Of a stretch of DNA of 64,000 nucleotides, positions 7,338 through 16,253 are shown piece by piece (position 1 is the stretch's first letter; each line of letters starts with the position of its first letter). A program made the translations under genes and the position numbers. The DNA comes from Rhodoferax sp. WC2427 (GTDB lineage Bacteria > Pseudomonadota > Gammaproteobacteria > Burkholderiales > Burkholderiaceae_C): assembly GCF_040822085.1 (NCBI RefSeq), contig NZ_CP162006.1, forward strand, positions 4,588,001-4,652,000. Reading direction: 5' to 3'. A model generated the notes under the pieces. The model did not search any database and was not told the origin of the DNA. It saw only the letters and a list, made by a program, of their open reading frames with translations.

Positions 7338-8942
7338 ATGTTCGACTACCTCATCATTGGCGGCGGCGCGGCAGGCTGCGTGCTGGCGGCGCGCCTGAGC
7401 GAAGACCCGGCGATCCACGTCGCCCTGCTCGAATCCGGCCCCAGCGACCACAGCGCCCTGGTGCAGTGCCCCTCGGGCATCGCGTTGCTGGCCCGTACCG
7501 GCCAGGCGCAATGGCGCTTTGCCACCGTGCCGCAGCCAGGGCTGAACGGGCGCTGTGGCTACCAGCCGCGGGGCCGGGTGCTGGGCGGCAGCAGCTCGGT
7601 CAACGCCATGGTCTACACCCGCGGCCAGCCCGGCGACTTTGACTTCTGGGCGGCCCAGGGCAACCCCGGCTGGGGCTATGCGGATGTGCTGCCGTATTTC
7701 AAAAGGGCCGAAAGCAATAGCCGGGGCGCGGACGCCTGGCACGGGGGCGATGGCCCGCTGCATGTCACCGATCTACAGCAGCCCCACCCCGCCAGCCAGG
7801 CCTTTGTACAGGCCGCGGTGCAGGCCGGGTTTGCCGCCAATGCCGATTTCAACGGCGCCCGCCAGGAGGGTGTGGGCCTGTACCAGGTGATGCAAAAAGA
7901 CGGCGAGCGCTGCAGCGCGGCCAAGGCCTACCTCACGCCCCACCTGGGTCGCCCCAACCTGCAGGTGTTCACTGGCGCGCACACCTCCCGCATCCTGACC
8001 CAGAACCGCCGCGCCGTGGGCGTGGAGTTCATGCAGGACGGGCAGCTGAAACAGCTGCGCACCCAGGGCGAGGTGCTGCTGTGCGCCGGGGCCCTGCAGT
8101 CGCCGCAGCTGCTGATGCTGTCGGGCATCGGCGACCACGCGCAGTTGCTGGCCAACGGCATTGCCACCGTGCACCACCTGCCCGGTGTGGGCCAGCATCT
8201 GCACGACCACGTGGATGTGGTGCAGGTGGTGAAAGCCGCCCACGCCAAGGATTTGTGGGGCATCTCGCCCACCGGCATCGCCCGCATCGCCCGGGGCGTG
8301 CGGGACTGGCGGCGCGACCGCAGCGGCTTGCTGACCAGCAACCTGGCCGAGGCCGGGGGCTTCCTCAAAAGCCAGCCGATGGAGCCCCAGCCCGACCTGC
8401 AGCTGCACTTTGTGCCCGCCCAGCTGGCCGACCACGGCCGCAAGACACTGTGGGGCCATGGCTATTCGGTGCACATCTGCGTGCTGCAACCTGCCAGCCG
8501 GGGCAGCGTGCGCCTGAACGGCAAAGACCCGCTGGCCCCGCCGCACATCGACCCCAACTTCCTGGGCGCGCTGGAAGATATGGAACGGCTGCGGCGCGGG
8601 TTCCAACTGGTGCGGCGCATTTGCGCCCAGCCTGCGATGGCGGCATGGGGCGGCCACGAGCGGTCGGCCCGCGCCCGGAGCGAGCTGGAGCTGGAACTGC
8701 TGCTGCGCGAAACCGCCGACACGGTGTACCACCCGGTAGGCAGTTGCCGCATGGGCCCCGGGGGGAATGGGGAACATACCGACGTGGTCGACGCCCGCCT
8801 GCGGGTCCACGGCATGGCCGGGCTGCGGGTGGTGGATGCGTCCGTCATGCCGCGCATCGTCAGCGCCAACACCACCGCGGCCACCACCATGCTGGCCGAA
8901 AAAGCCGCAGATATGTTGCGCGAGGATGCGGCGCAAGGCTGA
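7338..8942 (+). CDS. GMC-family FAD-dependent oxidoreductase (choline/alcohol dehydrogenase-like)
   Basis: 534 residues. The N-terminal FAD-binding motif is DYLIIGGGAAGCVLAARLSE. The GMC signature GRVLGGSSSVNAMVY is near residue 80, and a second signature GALQSPQLLMLSGIG near 255. The C-terminal active site has YHPVGSCRMG with the catalytic histidine, followed by a conserved asparagine in SANTTAATTM. Members oxidise primary alcohols or choline in the cytosol or at the membrane. Similarity is closest in style to AlkJ/BetA-type alcohol dehydrogenases, but no betaine genes are nearby, so an alcohol dehydrogenase is more likely. Divergent from the hydroxyacyl-CoA dehydrogenase. Confidence 0.88.
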   Translation: MFDYLIIGGGAAGCVLAARLSEDPAIHVALLESGPSDHSALVQCPSGIALLARTGQAQWRFATVPQPGLNGRCGYQPRGRVLGGSSSVNAMVYTRGQPGDFDFWAAQGNPGWGYADVLPYFKRAESNSRGADAWHGGDGPLHVTDLQQPHPASQAFVQAAVQAGFAANADFNGARQEGVGLYQVMQKDGERCSAAKAYLTPHLGRPNLQVFTGAHTSRILTQNRRAVGVEFMQDGQLKQLRTQGEVLLCAGALQSPQLLMLSGIGDHAQLLANGIATVHHLPGVGQHLHDHVDVVQVVKAAHAKDLWGISPTGIARIARGVRDWRRDRSGLLTSNLAEAGGFLKSQPMEPQPDLQLHFVPAQLADHGRKTLWGHGYSVHICVLQPASRGSVRLNGKDPLAPPHIDPNFLGALEDMERLRRGFQLVRRICAQPAMAAWGGHERSARARSELELELLLRETADTVYHPVGSCRMGPGGNGEHTDVVDARLRVHGMAGLRVVDASVMPRIVSANTTAATTMLAEKAADMLREDAAQG

Positions 8943-9001
8943 TTTGTTTGGAAGAATGCAGGTTCAACCATCGCACGCATGGTTTCATCTTCTAGCGCCC
9001 C

Positions 9002-10351
9002 ATGCACCTCCCCGAACGCCCCCGGCTCAACGCCATCGCTGGCCCCATCTTTGGCGAATTCCTGCTCGGCTACACCGTCATCATCGCCGGGCTGTGGCTG
9101 GCCTCGCACACCTCGGACGGCGCCGCGGGCAGCCTGGGGCTGGCCAACCAGGTGCTGGAAACGCTGTACGTGGTGTTCCGGGTGCTGGCCATCGGCATGG
9201 GCGTGGTCATCACCCAGCTGCTGGGCGGCCAGCAGGTGGAGCAGGTGCGGCGCACGGCGCTGGCGGGCCTGGGGGCCTGCACCTGGGCGGGCTTGCTGGT
9301 GGTGGGCGTGCTGGTGCTGGCCAACGACTGGATTCTGGACCTGCTGAACGCGCCCGACGAGATCCTGCCCCTGGTCAGCCCCTACCTGCAACTGCTGGCC
9401 CCGGCGGCGCTGCTGGACGGCTACAACCTCACCATGGCCTCCATCCTGCGGGCCCACCTGCACGCCCGCGACTCGCTCAAGGTGATGGTCGTCATGCACT
9501 GCACCCACCTGGCGCTGGCCGTGCCGCTGATGCTGGGCTTCGGCCCTTGGGAGGGGCTGGGGCTGTACGGCTTTGCGGTGGCCCTGGTGATCAGCCGCGC
9601 CGTCGGCCTGGGGCTGCACCTGGTGCTGTGGCGCAAGCGCATGGCCCTGGTGCCCACCGCCCGCCACTGGTGGGTGCTGCAGTGGCGCGTGCTGGGGCCG
9701 GTGCTGCGCATCGGCGTGCCCGGTGCCAGCGCCGAGCTGGGCTACCGCGCCGCCTTCATGGTGTCGCTGGCCGGGGCCGCGCGCCTGGGCGTGGTGGCGC
9801 TGGCCACCCATGCCTACACCCTGCAACTGCTGCGCTACGTGCTGCTGATCAGCCTGGCAATTGGCTGGGCCTGCGAGATCATGGTGGGGCGGCTGGTGGG
9901 CGGCGGCCAGTTCAATCAGGCCCATGCCCTGGTGCGCAAGGGCCTGCGCAACGGCCTCATGGCCTCGGGCGGCATGGCCGTGGTGGCGGCGCTGGCCGCG
10001 CCCTGGCTGATGCACATCTTCACCAAGGACCCGCACGTGATCCACGCCGCCCAAACCCTGCTGTGGATCGCCGTGGCGCTGGAGACGGGCCGCGCCTTCA
10101 ACCTCATCATCACCGGCGCGCTGCGGGCCACCGGCGACGTGATCTACCCGGTGGCCGCCAGCCTGGGCTCGTTTGCCCTGGTGCTGGGCTGCGGCTCGTA
10201 CTTTTTAGGCCGCAACTTCGGCCTGCCCGGCATCTTCATTGCCTACGCCGCCGACGAATGGGTGCGCGGCCTGCTGATGTGGTCGCGCTGGCACTGGCAC
10301 GGCTGGCTACCGCACGCCCGCAACTCGCAACGGCGGGTGCGCAGGCGGTAA
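9002..10351 (+). CDS. MATE family efflux transporter
   Basis: 449 residues with about twelve hydrophobic segments in two similar halves, typical of MATE (NorM/DinF) inner membrane exporters. Recognisable family positions include GEFLLGYTVIIAG in helix 1, GLANQVLETLYVVFRV in helix 2, and the matching second-half region GVPGASAELGYRAAFMVSLAG. These proteins export cationic drugs or metabolites by Na+ or H+ antiport. The gene is alone, with a 59-base gap to the GMC gene upstream. Substrate unknown. Confidence 0.88.
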   Translation: MHLPERPRLNAIAGPIFGEFLLGYTVIIAGLWLASHTSDGAAGSLGLANQVLETLYVVFRVLAIGMGVVITQLLGGQQVEQVRRTALAGLGACTWAGLLVVGVLVLANDWILDLLNAPDEILPLVSPYLQLLAPAALLDGYNLTMASILRAHLHARDSLKVMVVMHCTHLALAVPLMLGFGPWEGLGLYGFAVALVISRAVGLGLHLVLWRKRMALVPTARHWWVLQWRVLGPVLRIGVPGASAELGYRAAFMVSLAGAARLGVVALATHAYTLQLLRYVLLISLAIGWACEIMVGRLVGGGQFNQAHALVRKGLRNGLMASGGMAVVAALAAPWLMHIFTKDPHVIHAAQTLLWIAVALETGRAFNLIITGALRATGDVIYPVAASLGSFALVLGCGSYFLGRNFGLPGIFIAYAADEWVRGLLMWSRWHWHGWLPHARNSQRRVRRR

Positions 10352-10368
10352 ATCTGGATTTATATGAA

Positions 10369-10428
10369 GTAGGCCGCTCGCGCTCACCACACCGGCACAA
10401 GAAGCTCTTAATTTGATAGCAAATAGAA
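10369..10428 (-). repeat. Palindromic repeat, copy 3 (degenerate)
   Basis: Reverse-oriented copy with AGGCCGCT, GCGCT, a GCACAAG-like middle, AGCTCTTAATTTGATAGC. It lies between the MATE gene and purT. Confidence 0.55.
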
Positions 10429-10550
10429 ATTTTAGGTGACTTCATCTGTCCTTGGCCAGCCTGCCCTGCCAGAGCTTCTTGCCGCCGCATCCACCGGAGC
10501 GCACCTGCAGTAAAGTTGCGGGATGTTTTGCATTCCATGAAAGCCCCGCC

Positions 10551-11783
10551 ATGCGCCCCTTCGGCACCCCCCTGTCCCCCTCGGCCACCAAAGTCATGCT
10601 GCTCGGCTCCGGCGAGCTGGGCAAGGAGGTGCTGATTGCGCTGCAGCGCCTGGGCGTGGAGACCATTGCGGTAGACCGCTACGCCAACGCGCCGGGCCAG
10701 CAGGTGGCGCACCATGCGCGCACCATCACCATGAGCGACCCGGCCCAGCTCAAGGCCTTGATTGAAGCCGAGCGCCCGCACCTGGTGGTGCCCGAGATCG
10801 AGGCCATCGCCACCCCCATGCTGGAAGAGCTGGAGGCCGCGGGCACGGTGCGTGTGATCCCTACCGCCCGCGCCGCCCGCCTGACCATGGACCGCGAAGG
10901 CATCCGCCGCCTGGCCGCCGAGACGCTGGGCCTGCCGACCAGCCCCTATGTGTTCTGTGATTCGCTGGCCGAGCTGCAGGCCGCCATTGACAGCACCACC
11001 GGCTACCCCTGCGTGGTCAAGCCGGTGATGAGCAGCTCGGGCAAGGGCCAGAGCAAGATCAGCGGCCCGGCCGACGTGCAAACCGCCTGGGACGTGGCCA
11101 TGGCCGGGGGCCGCGTGAGCCATGGGCGGGTCATCGTCGAGGGCTTCATCGACTTCGACTACGAGATCACCCTGCTGACCGTGCGGGCCCGCAGCGGCGA
11201 AGGCGCTGCAAACTCCGAGAACGGCGCGGATGGCGCGGTGGAAACCCATTTCTGCGAACCCATCGGCCACATCCAGGTCAGCGGCGACTACGTGGAGAGC
11301 TGGCAGCCACACCCCATGCCCAGCCGGGCGCTGCAACGCGCGCAGGCCATCGCCAAGGCGGTGACGGACAACCTCGGAGGCCAGGGCCTGTTCGGCGTAG
11401 AGCTGTTTGTGAAGGGCGACGCGGTGTGGTTCAGCGAAGTCAGCCCGCGCCCGCACGACACCGGCATGGTCACGCTGTGCACCCAGTGGCAAAACGAGTT
11501 CGAGCTGCACGCCCGCGCCATCCTGGGCCTGCCGGTCAACACCGCGCTCAAGTCGCCCGGTGCCAGCGCCGTGATCTACGGCGGTGTGGATGCGCAGGGC
11601 ATCGTGTTCGACGGCGTGGCCGAGGCGCTGCGCGTGCCCAACACTGACATCCGCCTGTTCGGCAAGCCCGAGAGCTTTGTGAAGCGCCGCATGGGCGTGG
11701 CCCTGGCCTTTGACGCCGACGTGGAGGTGGCCCGCACCCGCGCCAAGCAGGCCGCCGCGCTGGTCAAACCCCGCCGCGCTTGA
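10551..11783 (+). CDS. purT: Formate-dependent phosphoribosylglycinamide formyltransferase PurT
   Basis: 410 residues of the ATP-grasp superfamily. PurT uses formate and ATP to formylate GAR in de novo purine synthesis, replacing folate-dependent PurN. Visible motifs are [14 protein letters not shown] at the N-terminus, [15 protein letters not shown] for ATP binding, [15 protein letters not shown], and [15 protein letters not shown] carrying metal-binding residues near the end. A short extra loop (about residues 218-230) is seen between the DYEITLL strand and HFCEPIGH. The ATG at 10551 gives the usual N-terminus. The stop overlaps the start of the next gene, so the channel gene is probably cotranscribed. 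Confidence 0.95.
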   Translation: MRPFGTPLSPSATKVMLLGSGELGKEVLIALQRLGVETIAVDRYANAPGQQVAHHARTITMSDPAQLKALIEAERPHLVVPEIEAIATPMLEELEAAGTVRVIPTARAARLTMDREGIRRLAAETLGLPTSPYVFCDSLAELQAAIDSTTGYPCVVKPVMSSSGKGQSKISGPADVQTAWDVAMAGGRVSHGRVIVEGFIDFDYEITLLTVRARSGEGAANSENGADGAVETHFCEPIGHIQVSGDYVESWQPHPMPSRALQRAQAIAKAVTDNLGGQGLFGVELFVKGDAVWFSEVSPRPHDTGMVTLCTQWQNEFELHARAILGLPVNTALKSPGASAVIYGGVDAQGIVFDGVAEALRVPNTDIRLFGKPESFVKRRMGVALAFDADVEVARTRAKQAAALVKPRRA

Positions 11784-12865
11784 TGCCTTTCCACCAGCTC
11801 GTGGCGTGGGCCGACGACTCGGCGCTGCGGATACTGTTGTCGGCGGGCGTGGCGATCGTGCTGGCGCTGGTGCTGCACGCCATCGGTGCCGCGCTGGTGC
11901 GCAAGGTCACCCGCAGCCTGCCGCTGGCCTCGCGCATCGCCAACGCCTGCCACGCGCCCATGCGCTTTGTGCTGCCGCTGATTGCACTGCAGGCGGTATG
12001 GCAGATTGCGCCGCGCGACTTTCCGATGATCGCCGAGGTGCGCCATGCCAACGTGCTGCTGCTGCTGGCCTGCCTGACCTGGCTGGGCCTGCGCGTGGTG
12101 CACGGCACCGTGCAGGGGCTGATCGCCTCGTACCCGCTGGAAGCCGAAGACAACCTCAACGCCCGCCGCGTGCACACCCAGGCCAAGGTGCTGGCCAACA
12201 CCCTGGTCATCGGCATTCTGGTGACCGGGCTGGCGGCGATGCTGATGACCTTTCCCGAGGCCCGGCAGTTTGGGGCCAGCCTGCTGGCGTCGGCCGGGGT
12301 GGTCGGCATCATCGTGGGCATGGCCGCACGGCCGGTGCTGGGCAACCTGGTGGCGGGCCTGCAAATCGCCCTGGGCCAGCCGCTGCGCATCGACGACGTG
12401 CTGATCGTGCAGGGCGAATGGGGCCGGGTGGAAGAGATCACCGGCACCTACGTGGTGCTGAAAATCTGGGACCAGCGCCGGCTCATCATTCCGCTGCAGT
12501 GGTTCATCGAAAACCCGTTCCAGAACTGGTCGCGCCGCAACCCCGAACTGATCGGCACGGTGTTTCTGTGGGTGGACTACACCACGCCCGTCCCCGCGCT
12601 GCGCACCGCGCTGGACCGCATCTGCGCCGCCTCGCCCGCCTGGGACCGCCGCTACTGCAAACTGGACGTGACGGACACCGCCGCCCACGGCATCCAGCTG
12701 CGGATGGAAGTGACCGCCGCCAACGCCGACCTGCTGTGGCGCGTGCGCTGCGATGTGCGCGAGGGCATGGTGGATTTCCTGCAGCGCGAGTATCCGCAGA
12801 GCCTGCCCCGCATGCGCGCCGAGCTGCAACCATCGCCCCAGATGGCCGAAGCCAAAAACTACTAA
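11783..12865 (+). CDS. MscS-family mechanosensitive channel
   Basis: 360 residues. About four or five hydrophobic helices occupy residues 10-190. The conserved pore-lining and beta-domain region follows (GVVGIIVGMAARPVLGNLVAG, then IDDVLIVQGEWGRVEEI and QWFIENPFQNWSR), and a cytoplasmic C-terminal domain ends the protein. Such channels release solutes on hypo-osmotic shock; many paralogues of this length have no measured function. The ATG sits in a TGATG overlap with the purT stop. An alternative TTG lies one codon upstream. Confidence 0.88.
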   Translation: MPFHQLVAWADDSALRILLSAGVAIVLALVLHAIGAALVRKVTRSLPLASRIANACHAPMRFVLPLIALQAVWQIAPRDFPMIAEVRHANVLLLLACLTWLGLRVVHGTVQGLIASYPLEAEDNLNARRVHTQAKVLANTLVIGILVTGLAAMLMTFPEARQFGASLLASAGVVGIIVGMAARPVLGNLVAGLQIALGQPLRIDDVLIVQGEWGRVEEITGTYVVLKIWDQRRLIIPLQWFIENPFQNWSRRNPELIGTVFLWVDYTTPVPALRTALDRICAASPAWDRRYCKLDVTDTAAHGIQLRMEVTAANADLLWRVRCDVREGMVDFLQREYPQSLPRMRAELQPSPQMAEAKNY

Positions 12866-12870
12866 ATTCA

Positions 12871-12925
12871 TAGCACCTCACGCTGATTTAATAAGCGCTA
12901 GAGGCTGAATTGTCCTAAAAATGGG
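12871..12925 (+). repeat. Palindromic repeat, copy 4
   Basis: Forward copy directly after the channel stop: ATAGC, CACGCT, AATAAGCGCTAGAGGC. It may act as part of a 3' end. Confidence 0.65.
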
Positions 12926-12990
12926 GGATGACGGCGCAGTGCCCCTGGCGGTAAGCTTGGCGTCGAAACCCTTTTGGAAGAACGACCCCG

Positions 12991-13590
12991 ATGACCCGTT
13001 TTGTGCGCGCCACGCTGCCCGCCAGCCTGGCCTTAGCCGCCAGCCTGTTGCTGCCACCCGCCTGGGCGGCCACCCCCAGCACCCCCTTTGCCACCGAAGC
13101 CCAGGTCCAGGGCACCCCCCTGGTGCTCAACGGCGCGGGCACCCGCTACCGGGCGGTGTTCAAGGTCTACGACATGGCCTTGTACACCCCGCAAAAAGTC
13201 ACCACCCCCGACGAGCTGCTGGCGCTGCCCGGCCCCAAGCTGCTGCGCTTCACCGCCTTGCGCGACCTGCCCGGCACCGACCTGGGCCTGGCTTTCATCA
13301 AGGGCCTGTCGGCCAATGCCCCCAAAGAGCTGGTGCTGAAGCACACCGTGTCGTCCAACCGCCTGGTCGAAATCTTCTCGGGCCGCAGCAAGCTCAACCC
13401 TGGCGACAGCTTCGCCATGCAGTTCATTCCCGGCCGGGGCACGCTGTTTTTTATCGGCGACCAGCCCCAGGGCAACCCGGTGGGCGACGCCGAGTTTTTT
13501 GGCATGGTGCTGGGCATCTGGGTGGGCGGCAGCCCGGCAGACCACGGGCTGAAGGCGGCTCTGCTGGGGCAGGAGCCGGTGAAAAAGTAG
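12991..13590 (+). CDS. Chalcone isomerase-like periplasmic protein
   Basis: 199 residues with a signal peptide ending near AWA (residue 26). The body has the chalcone isomerase-like pattern common in betaproteobacteria: LVLNGAGTRYRAVFKVYDMALYT, a central helix with GLSANAP, and GTLFFIGDQPQGNPVGDAEFF leading to IWVGGSPAD. Bacterial members are exported, lack known isomerase substrates and their role is unknown. It is expressed alone. Confidence 0.85.
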   Translation: MTRFVRATLPASLALAASLLLPPAWAATPSTPFATEAQVQGTPLVLNGAGTRYRAVFKVYDMALYTPQKVTTPDELLALPGPKLLRFTALRDLPGTDLGLAFIKGLSANAPKELVLKHTVSSNRLVEIFSGRSKLNPGDSFAMQFIPGRGTLFFIGDQPQGNPVGDAEFFGMVLGIWVGGSPADHGLKAALLGQEPVKK

Positions 13591-13604
13591 TCCGCCCAGA
13601 ATCG

Positions 13605-14360
13605 CTACCCCCGCACCAGCGCCAACCCCAGCGCCGTCAGCGCCGCCACCGCCTGGTCGGTGGTGCCCGGCTCCACCACCAGGCCGGTGGCCTCCGAGCA
13701 GGGGGCGATCACGTAGGGCGAGGCGGCGTGCAGCTTCTCGGCCGAGGCCAGCACCCAGGTTTCGGCGGACTGGGCCATCAGTGCGCGCTTCACGTGGGCT
13801 TCTTCCATGTCGCCGGTGCTCAGGCCTACCCGGGCGCTGATGCCGGTCACCCCCATGAAGTACAGGTCGGCGCGCACCCGGCCTATCGCCTCCACCGTCG
13901 CCGCGCCCACGGCCACCACCGAGTGCTTGAACAAGCGCCCACCCAGCAGTTGCACCTCGATGCGCGGGTGCTCCACCAGGGCCAGGGCGATGGTCGGGCT
14001 GTGCGTGACCACGGTGGCCTGCAGCGTGGGCGGCAGGCGCAGCGCCAGCTGCTGGCAGGTAGTGCCGCCGTCGATAAACATCACCTGGCCGGGCTGCACC
14101 ATGGCCGCAGCGGCGGCGGCAATCGCCTGCTTGCCCGGCATCTGCAGCTGGCTGCGCGCGGCAAAGTTGGCCACCGCAGGCGACGCAGGCAAGGCCCCGC
14201 CGTGCACCCGCTGCAGCAGGCCCTGGGCGGCCAGCGCACGCAGGTCGCGCCGGATGGTGTCTTCCGACAGGCCCAGGGTGGCACTCAGGTCGGCCGCCAC
14301 GATGCGGCCCTCGCGGCGCAGGGTGTCGAGCAGGAGGTGTTTGCGTTGTTGGGTCAGCAT
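13605..14360 (-). CDS. DeoR-family transcriptional regulator
   Basis: 251 residues. The N-terminal DeoR helix-turn-helix is at about 1-57 (LTQQRKHLLLDTL, then LSEDTIRRDLRALAAQGLL and RVHGGA). The C-terminal sensor domain has the sugar-phosphate isomerase-like fold, with FIDGGTTC and LGGRLFKHS. DeoR proteins usually repress sugar or nucleoside catabolism and sense a phosphorylated sugar. It is divergent from the NUDIX hydrolase, with repeated TTGCACGA boxes between them, so it probably controls that gene and itself. The ATG at 14360 is chosen for the normal N-terminus. Confidence 0.9.
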   Translation of the reverse strand: MLTQQRKHLLLDTLRREGRIVAADLSATLGLSEDTIRRDLRALAAQGLLQRVHGGALPASPAVANFAARSQLQMPGKQAIAAAAAAMVQPGQVMFIDGGTTCQQLALRLPPTLQATVVTHSPTIALALVEHPRIEVQLLGGRLFKHSVVAVGAATVEAIGRVRADLYFMGVTGISARVGLSTGDMEEAHVKRALMAQSAETWVLASAEKLHAASPYVIAPCSEATGLVVEPGTTDQAVAALTALGLALVRG

Positions 14361-14371
14361 GGCCAGGATTT

Positions 14372-14409
14372 TTGCACGAGTTTCATTGAAGTTGCACGAA
14401 ATTGCATGA
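14372..14409. promoter_or_regulatory. Direct-repeat operator candidate for the DeoR regulator
   Basis: TTGCACGA occurs at 14372-14379 and 14392-14399, and TTGCATGA at 14402-14409: spacings of 20 and 10 bases, all on the same face of the helix. They lie between the divergent DeoR and NUDIX genes. Multiple octamer direct repeats are a common DeoR-family operator layout. Confidence 0.55.
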
Positions 14410-14445
14410 ATACGGTAGACTTTGGCCCACACCACCGGAGCCCCC

Positions 14446-15033
14446 ATGCACGCCACTGACAGCATCCGCATCGTTGAAGAAAAGGTTTTGTCGCACGACT
14501 GGTATTTGCTGAAAAAAACCACGTTCGAGCTGCGCCGCCGCGACGGCAGCTGGCAGCGCCAGAGCCGCGAAACCTACGACCGGGGTAACGGTGCCACCAT
14601 CCTGCTGTACAACGCCGCCCAGGGCACGGTGGTGCTGACGCGGCAGTTCCGCTTTCCCACCTATGTGAACGGCAACGCCAGCGGGCAGCTCATCGAAACC
14701 TGCGCCGGCCTGCTGGACCAGGACGACCCGGCCACCTGCATCCGCCGCGAGGTGGAGGAGGAAACCGGCTTTCGCATCGACGGCGTGCGCAAGATCTTCG
14801 AGGCCTACATGAGCCCGGGCTCGGTGACAGAAAAGGTGTATTTCTTTGTCGGGGCCTACACCGCCGCCGACAAGGTGTCGGATGGGGGCGGCGAGCACCA
14901 CGAGGGCGAAGACATCGAGGTGCTGGAGCTGCCTTTTGCGGAGGCCCTGGAAATGGTGGCCGATGGGCGCATCTGCGATGGCAAGACGATTCTGCTGCTG
15001 CAGTACGCGCAACTGCAAGGGCTGCTGCCCTAA
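14446..15033 (+). CDS. NUDIX hydrolase, NudK/ADP-sugar pyrophosphatase-like
   Basis: 195 residues. The NUDIX box is [20 protein letters not shown] followed by TGF; the usual first glutamate position is aspartate, but the metal-binding REVEEE core is intact. The [17 protein letters not shown] and [17 protein letters not shown] segments resemble NudK, which hydrolyses GDP-mannose or related nucleotide sugars to sugar phosphate and nucleotide. GGAG precedes the ATG at 14446. The gene is divergent from a DeoR regulator, consistent with sugar-phosphate sensing. Its 3' end overlaps the convergent diguanylate cyclase by four bases. Confidence 0.88.
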   Translation: MHATDSIRIVEEKVLSHDWYLLKKTTFELRRRDGSWQRQSRETYDRGNGATILLYNAAQGTVVLTRQFRFPTYVNGNASGQLIETCAGLLDQDDPATCIRREVEEETGFRIDGVRKIFEAYMSPGSVTEKVYFFVGAYTAADKVSDGGGEHHEGEDIEVLELPFAEALEMVADGRICDGKTILLLQYAQLQGLLP

Positions 15034-16250
15034 ATCACCGTCAACCCGGCCCCGCCGCCCGACTGCACCAGCTGCCCACGACCGGCTTTCTTGGCCTCGT
15101 ACAGCGCGGCGTCGGCGCGGGCGATCAGGCCGGACAGGGTGGCGTCGCCGTCTTTGAGCACACCCACCCCGGCGCTGTAGTCCAGCGGAAAGCCCAGCTC
15201 TTTTTCAGCGGTCTGCTGCAGCATGGCGCGCAGGCGCAAATCAAAACCGATGCTGGCCGACCGGTGGGTGTTGGCCAGTACGATGCAAAACTCCTCCCCA
15301 CCCAGGCGGCCCACCAGATCGCCGGTGCGGCGGCTTTCGCGCAGCAGGCGGGCAAACAGCTTGAGTGCGGTGTCGCCCACCTCGTGGCCGTAGGTGTCGT
15401 TGACACGCTTGAAATGGTCGATGTCCAGCATCATCAGCGTCAGCGGCTGCTGGTAGCGCATGGCGTTGGCGAACATGGCCTCGGCACGCTCCGTCCAGCC
15501 GCGCCGGTTCAACAGGCCGGTCAGCCCGTCGGTCATGGCCAGGTTGTGCAAGCGGGCCTTGGCCTCGTCGCGCCAGGCGGCCAGCAGCGCCACTATGGAG
15601 CCCACCATGGCCATGTTCACCGCCAGCGCCATGGCCAGGTCCGGCAGGCGCAGCAGGTCGGCACGCCACACGCCCACCAGACCGCGCACCAGCAGCACCA
15701 GCGCCAGTACCGACAGACTGGCGCACAGCACCCAGCGCCAGGCCCGGCCCACATGCCGCAGCGGGAACAGGGTGGCCGCCGCCACCAGTACCAGCATGAC
15801 CGCCAGGCACAGGTGGGACCAGCCCCACTGGAAGGCCGGGCTGGCCGTGCCCAGCACATAGCCCAGCGGCGCGGCCACCAGCAAGACGCGCAGGCCGCGC
15901 TCGCTCCAGCGGTAGTCCAGTCCGTAAAACATGTCCGGGCGACGTGGCTTGTGCGGCTTTTTGCGCTGCGTGGGTGGGCGGGTGCGGTGGCCCAGCCAGC
16001 TGCCCAGGGCGCGGTGCCACAGCCACAGCGCCAAGCTGAAAAACAGCAGGGCCAGCGGCGCCAATACCACCGTCCAGACGCTGCTGGCGGTGATGGCGGC
16101 TACACCGCCCAGCAGCAGGGCCACCAGCGCGATTTGCACACAGCGCGTGGCGGCGCTGGCCCCCCGGCCAATCACCACCAACAAGGCCAGCGACACCACT
16201 CCGACGTTGGCGGCGGCAATCACCAGCAGGCTGTGCAGGTCGAGCAACAT
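15030..16250 (-). CDS. Membrane-bound diguanylate cyclase (GGDEF)
   Basis: 406 residues. About six or seven hydrophobic helices fill residues 5-225, interrupted by a basic cytoplasmic loop at about 85-120. The GGDEF domain spans about 235-400 with [13 protein letters not shown] at its start and an intact GGEEF active site at 317-321. RTGD at 308-311 lies five residues before it, matching the inhibitory I-site RxxD, so product feedback is expected. It makes cyclic-di-GMP, controlling biofilm and motility. The signal read by the membrane part is unknown. Confidence 0.92.
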   Translation of the reverse strand: MLLDLHSLLVIAAANVGVVSLALLVVIGRGASAATRCVQIALVALLLGGVAAITASSVWTVVLAPLALLFFSLALWLWHRALGSWLGHRTRPPTQRKKPHKPRRPDMFYGLDYRWSERGLRVLLVAAPLGYVLGTASPAFQWGWSHLCLAVMLVLVAAATLFPLRHVGRAWRWVLCASLSVLALVLLVRGLVGVWRADLLRLPDLAMALAVNMAMVGSIVALLAAWRDEAKARLHNLAMTDGLTGLLNRRGWTERAEAMFANAMRYQQPLTLMMLDIDHFKRVNDTYGHEVGDTALKLFARLLRESRRTGDLVGRLGGEEFCIVLANTHRSASIGFDLRLRAMLQQTAEKELGFPLDYSAGVGVLKDGDATLSGLIARADAALYEAKKAGRGQLVQSGGGAGLTVI

Positions 16251-16253
16251 GGC

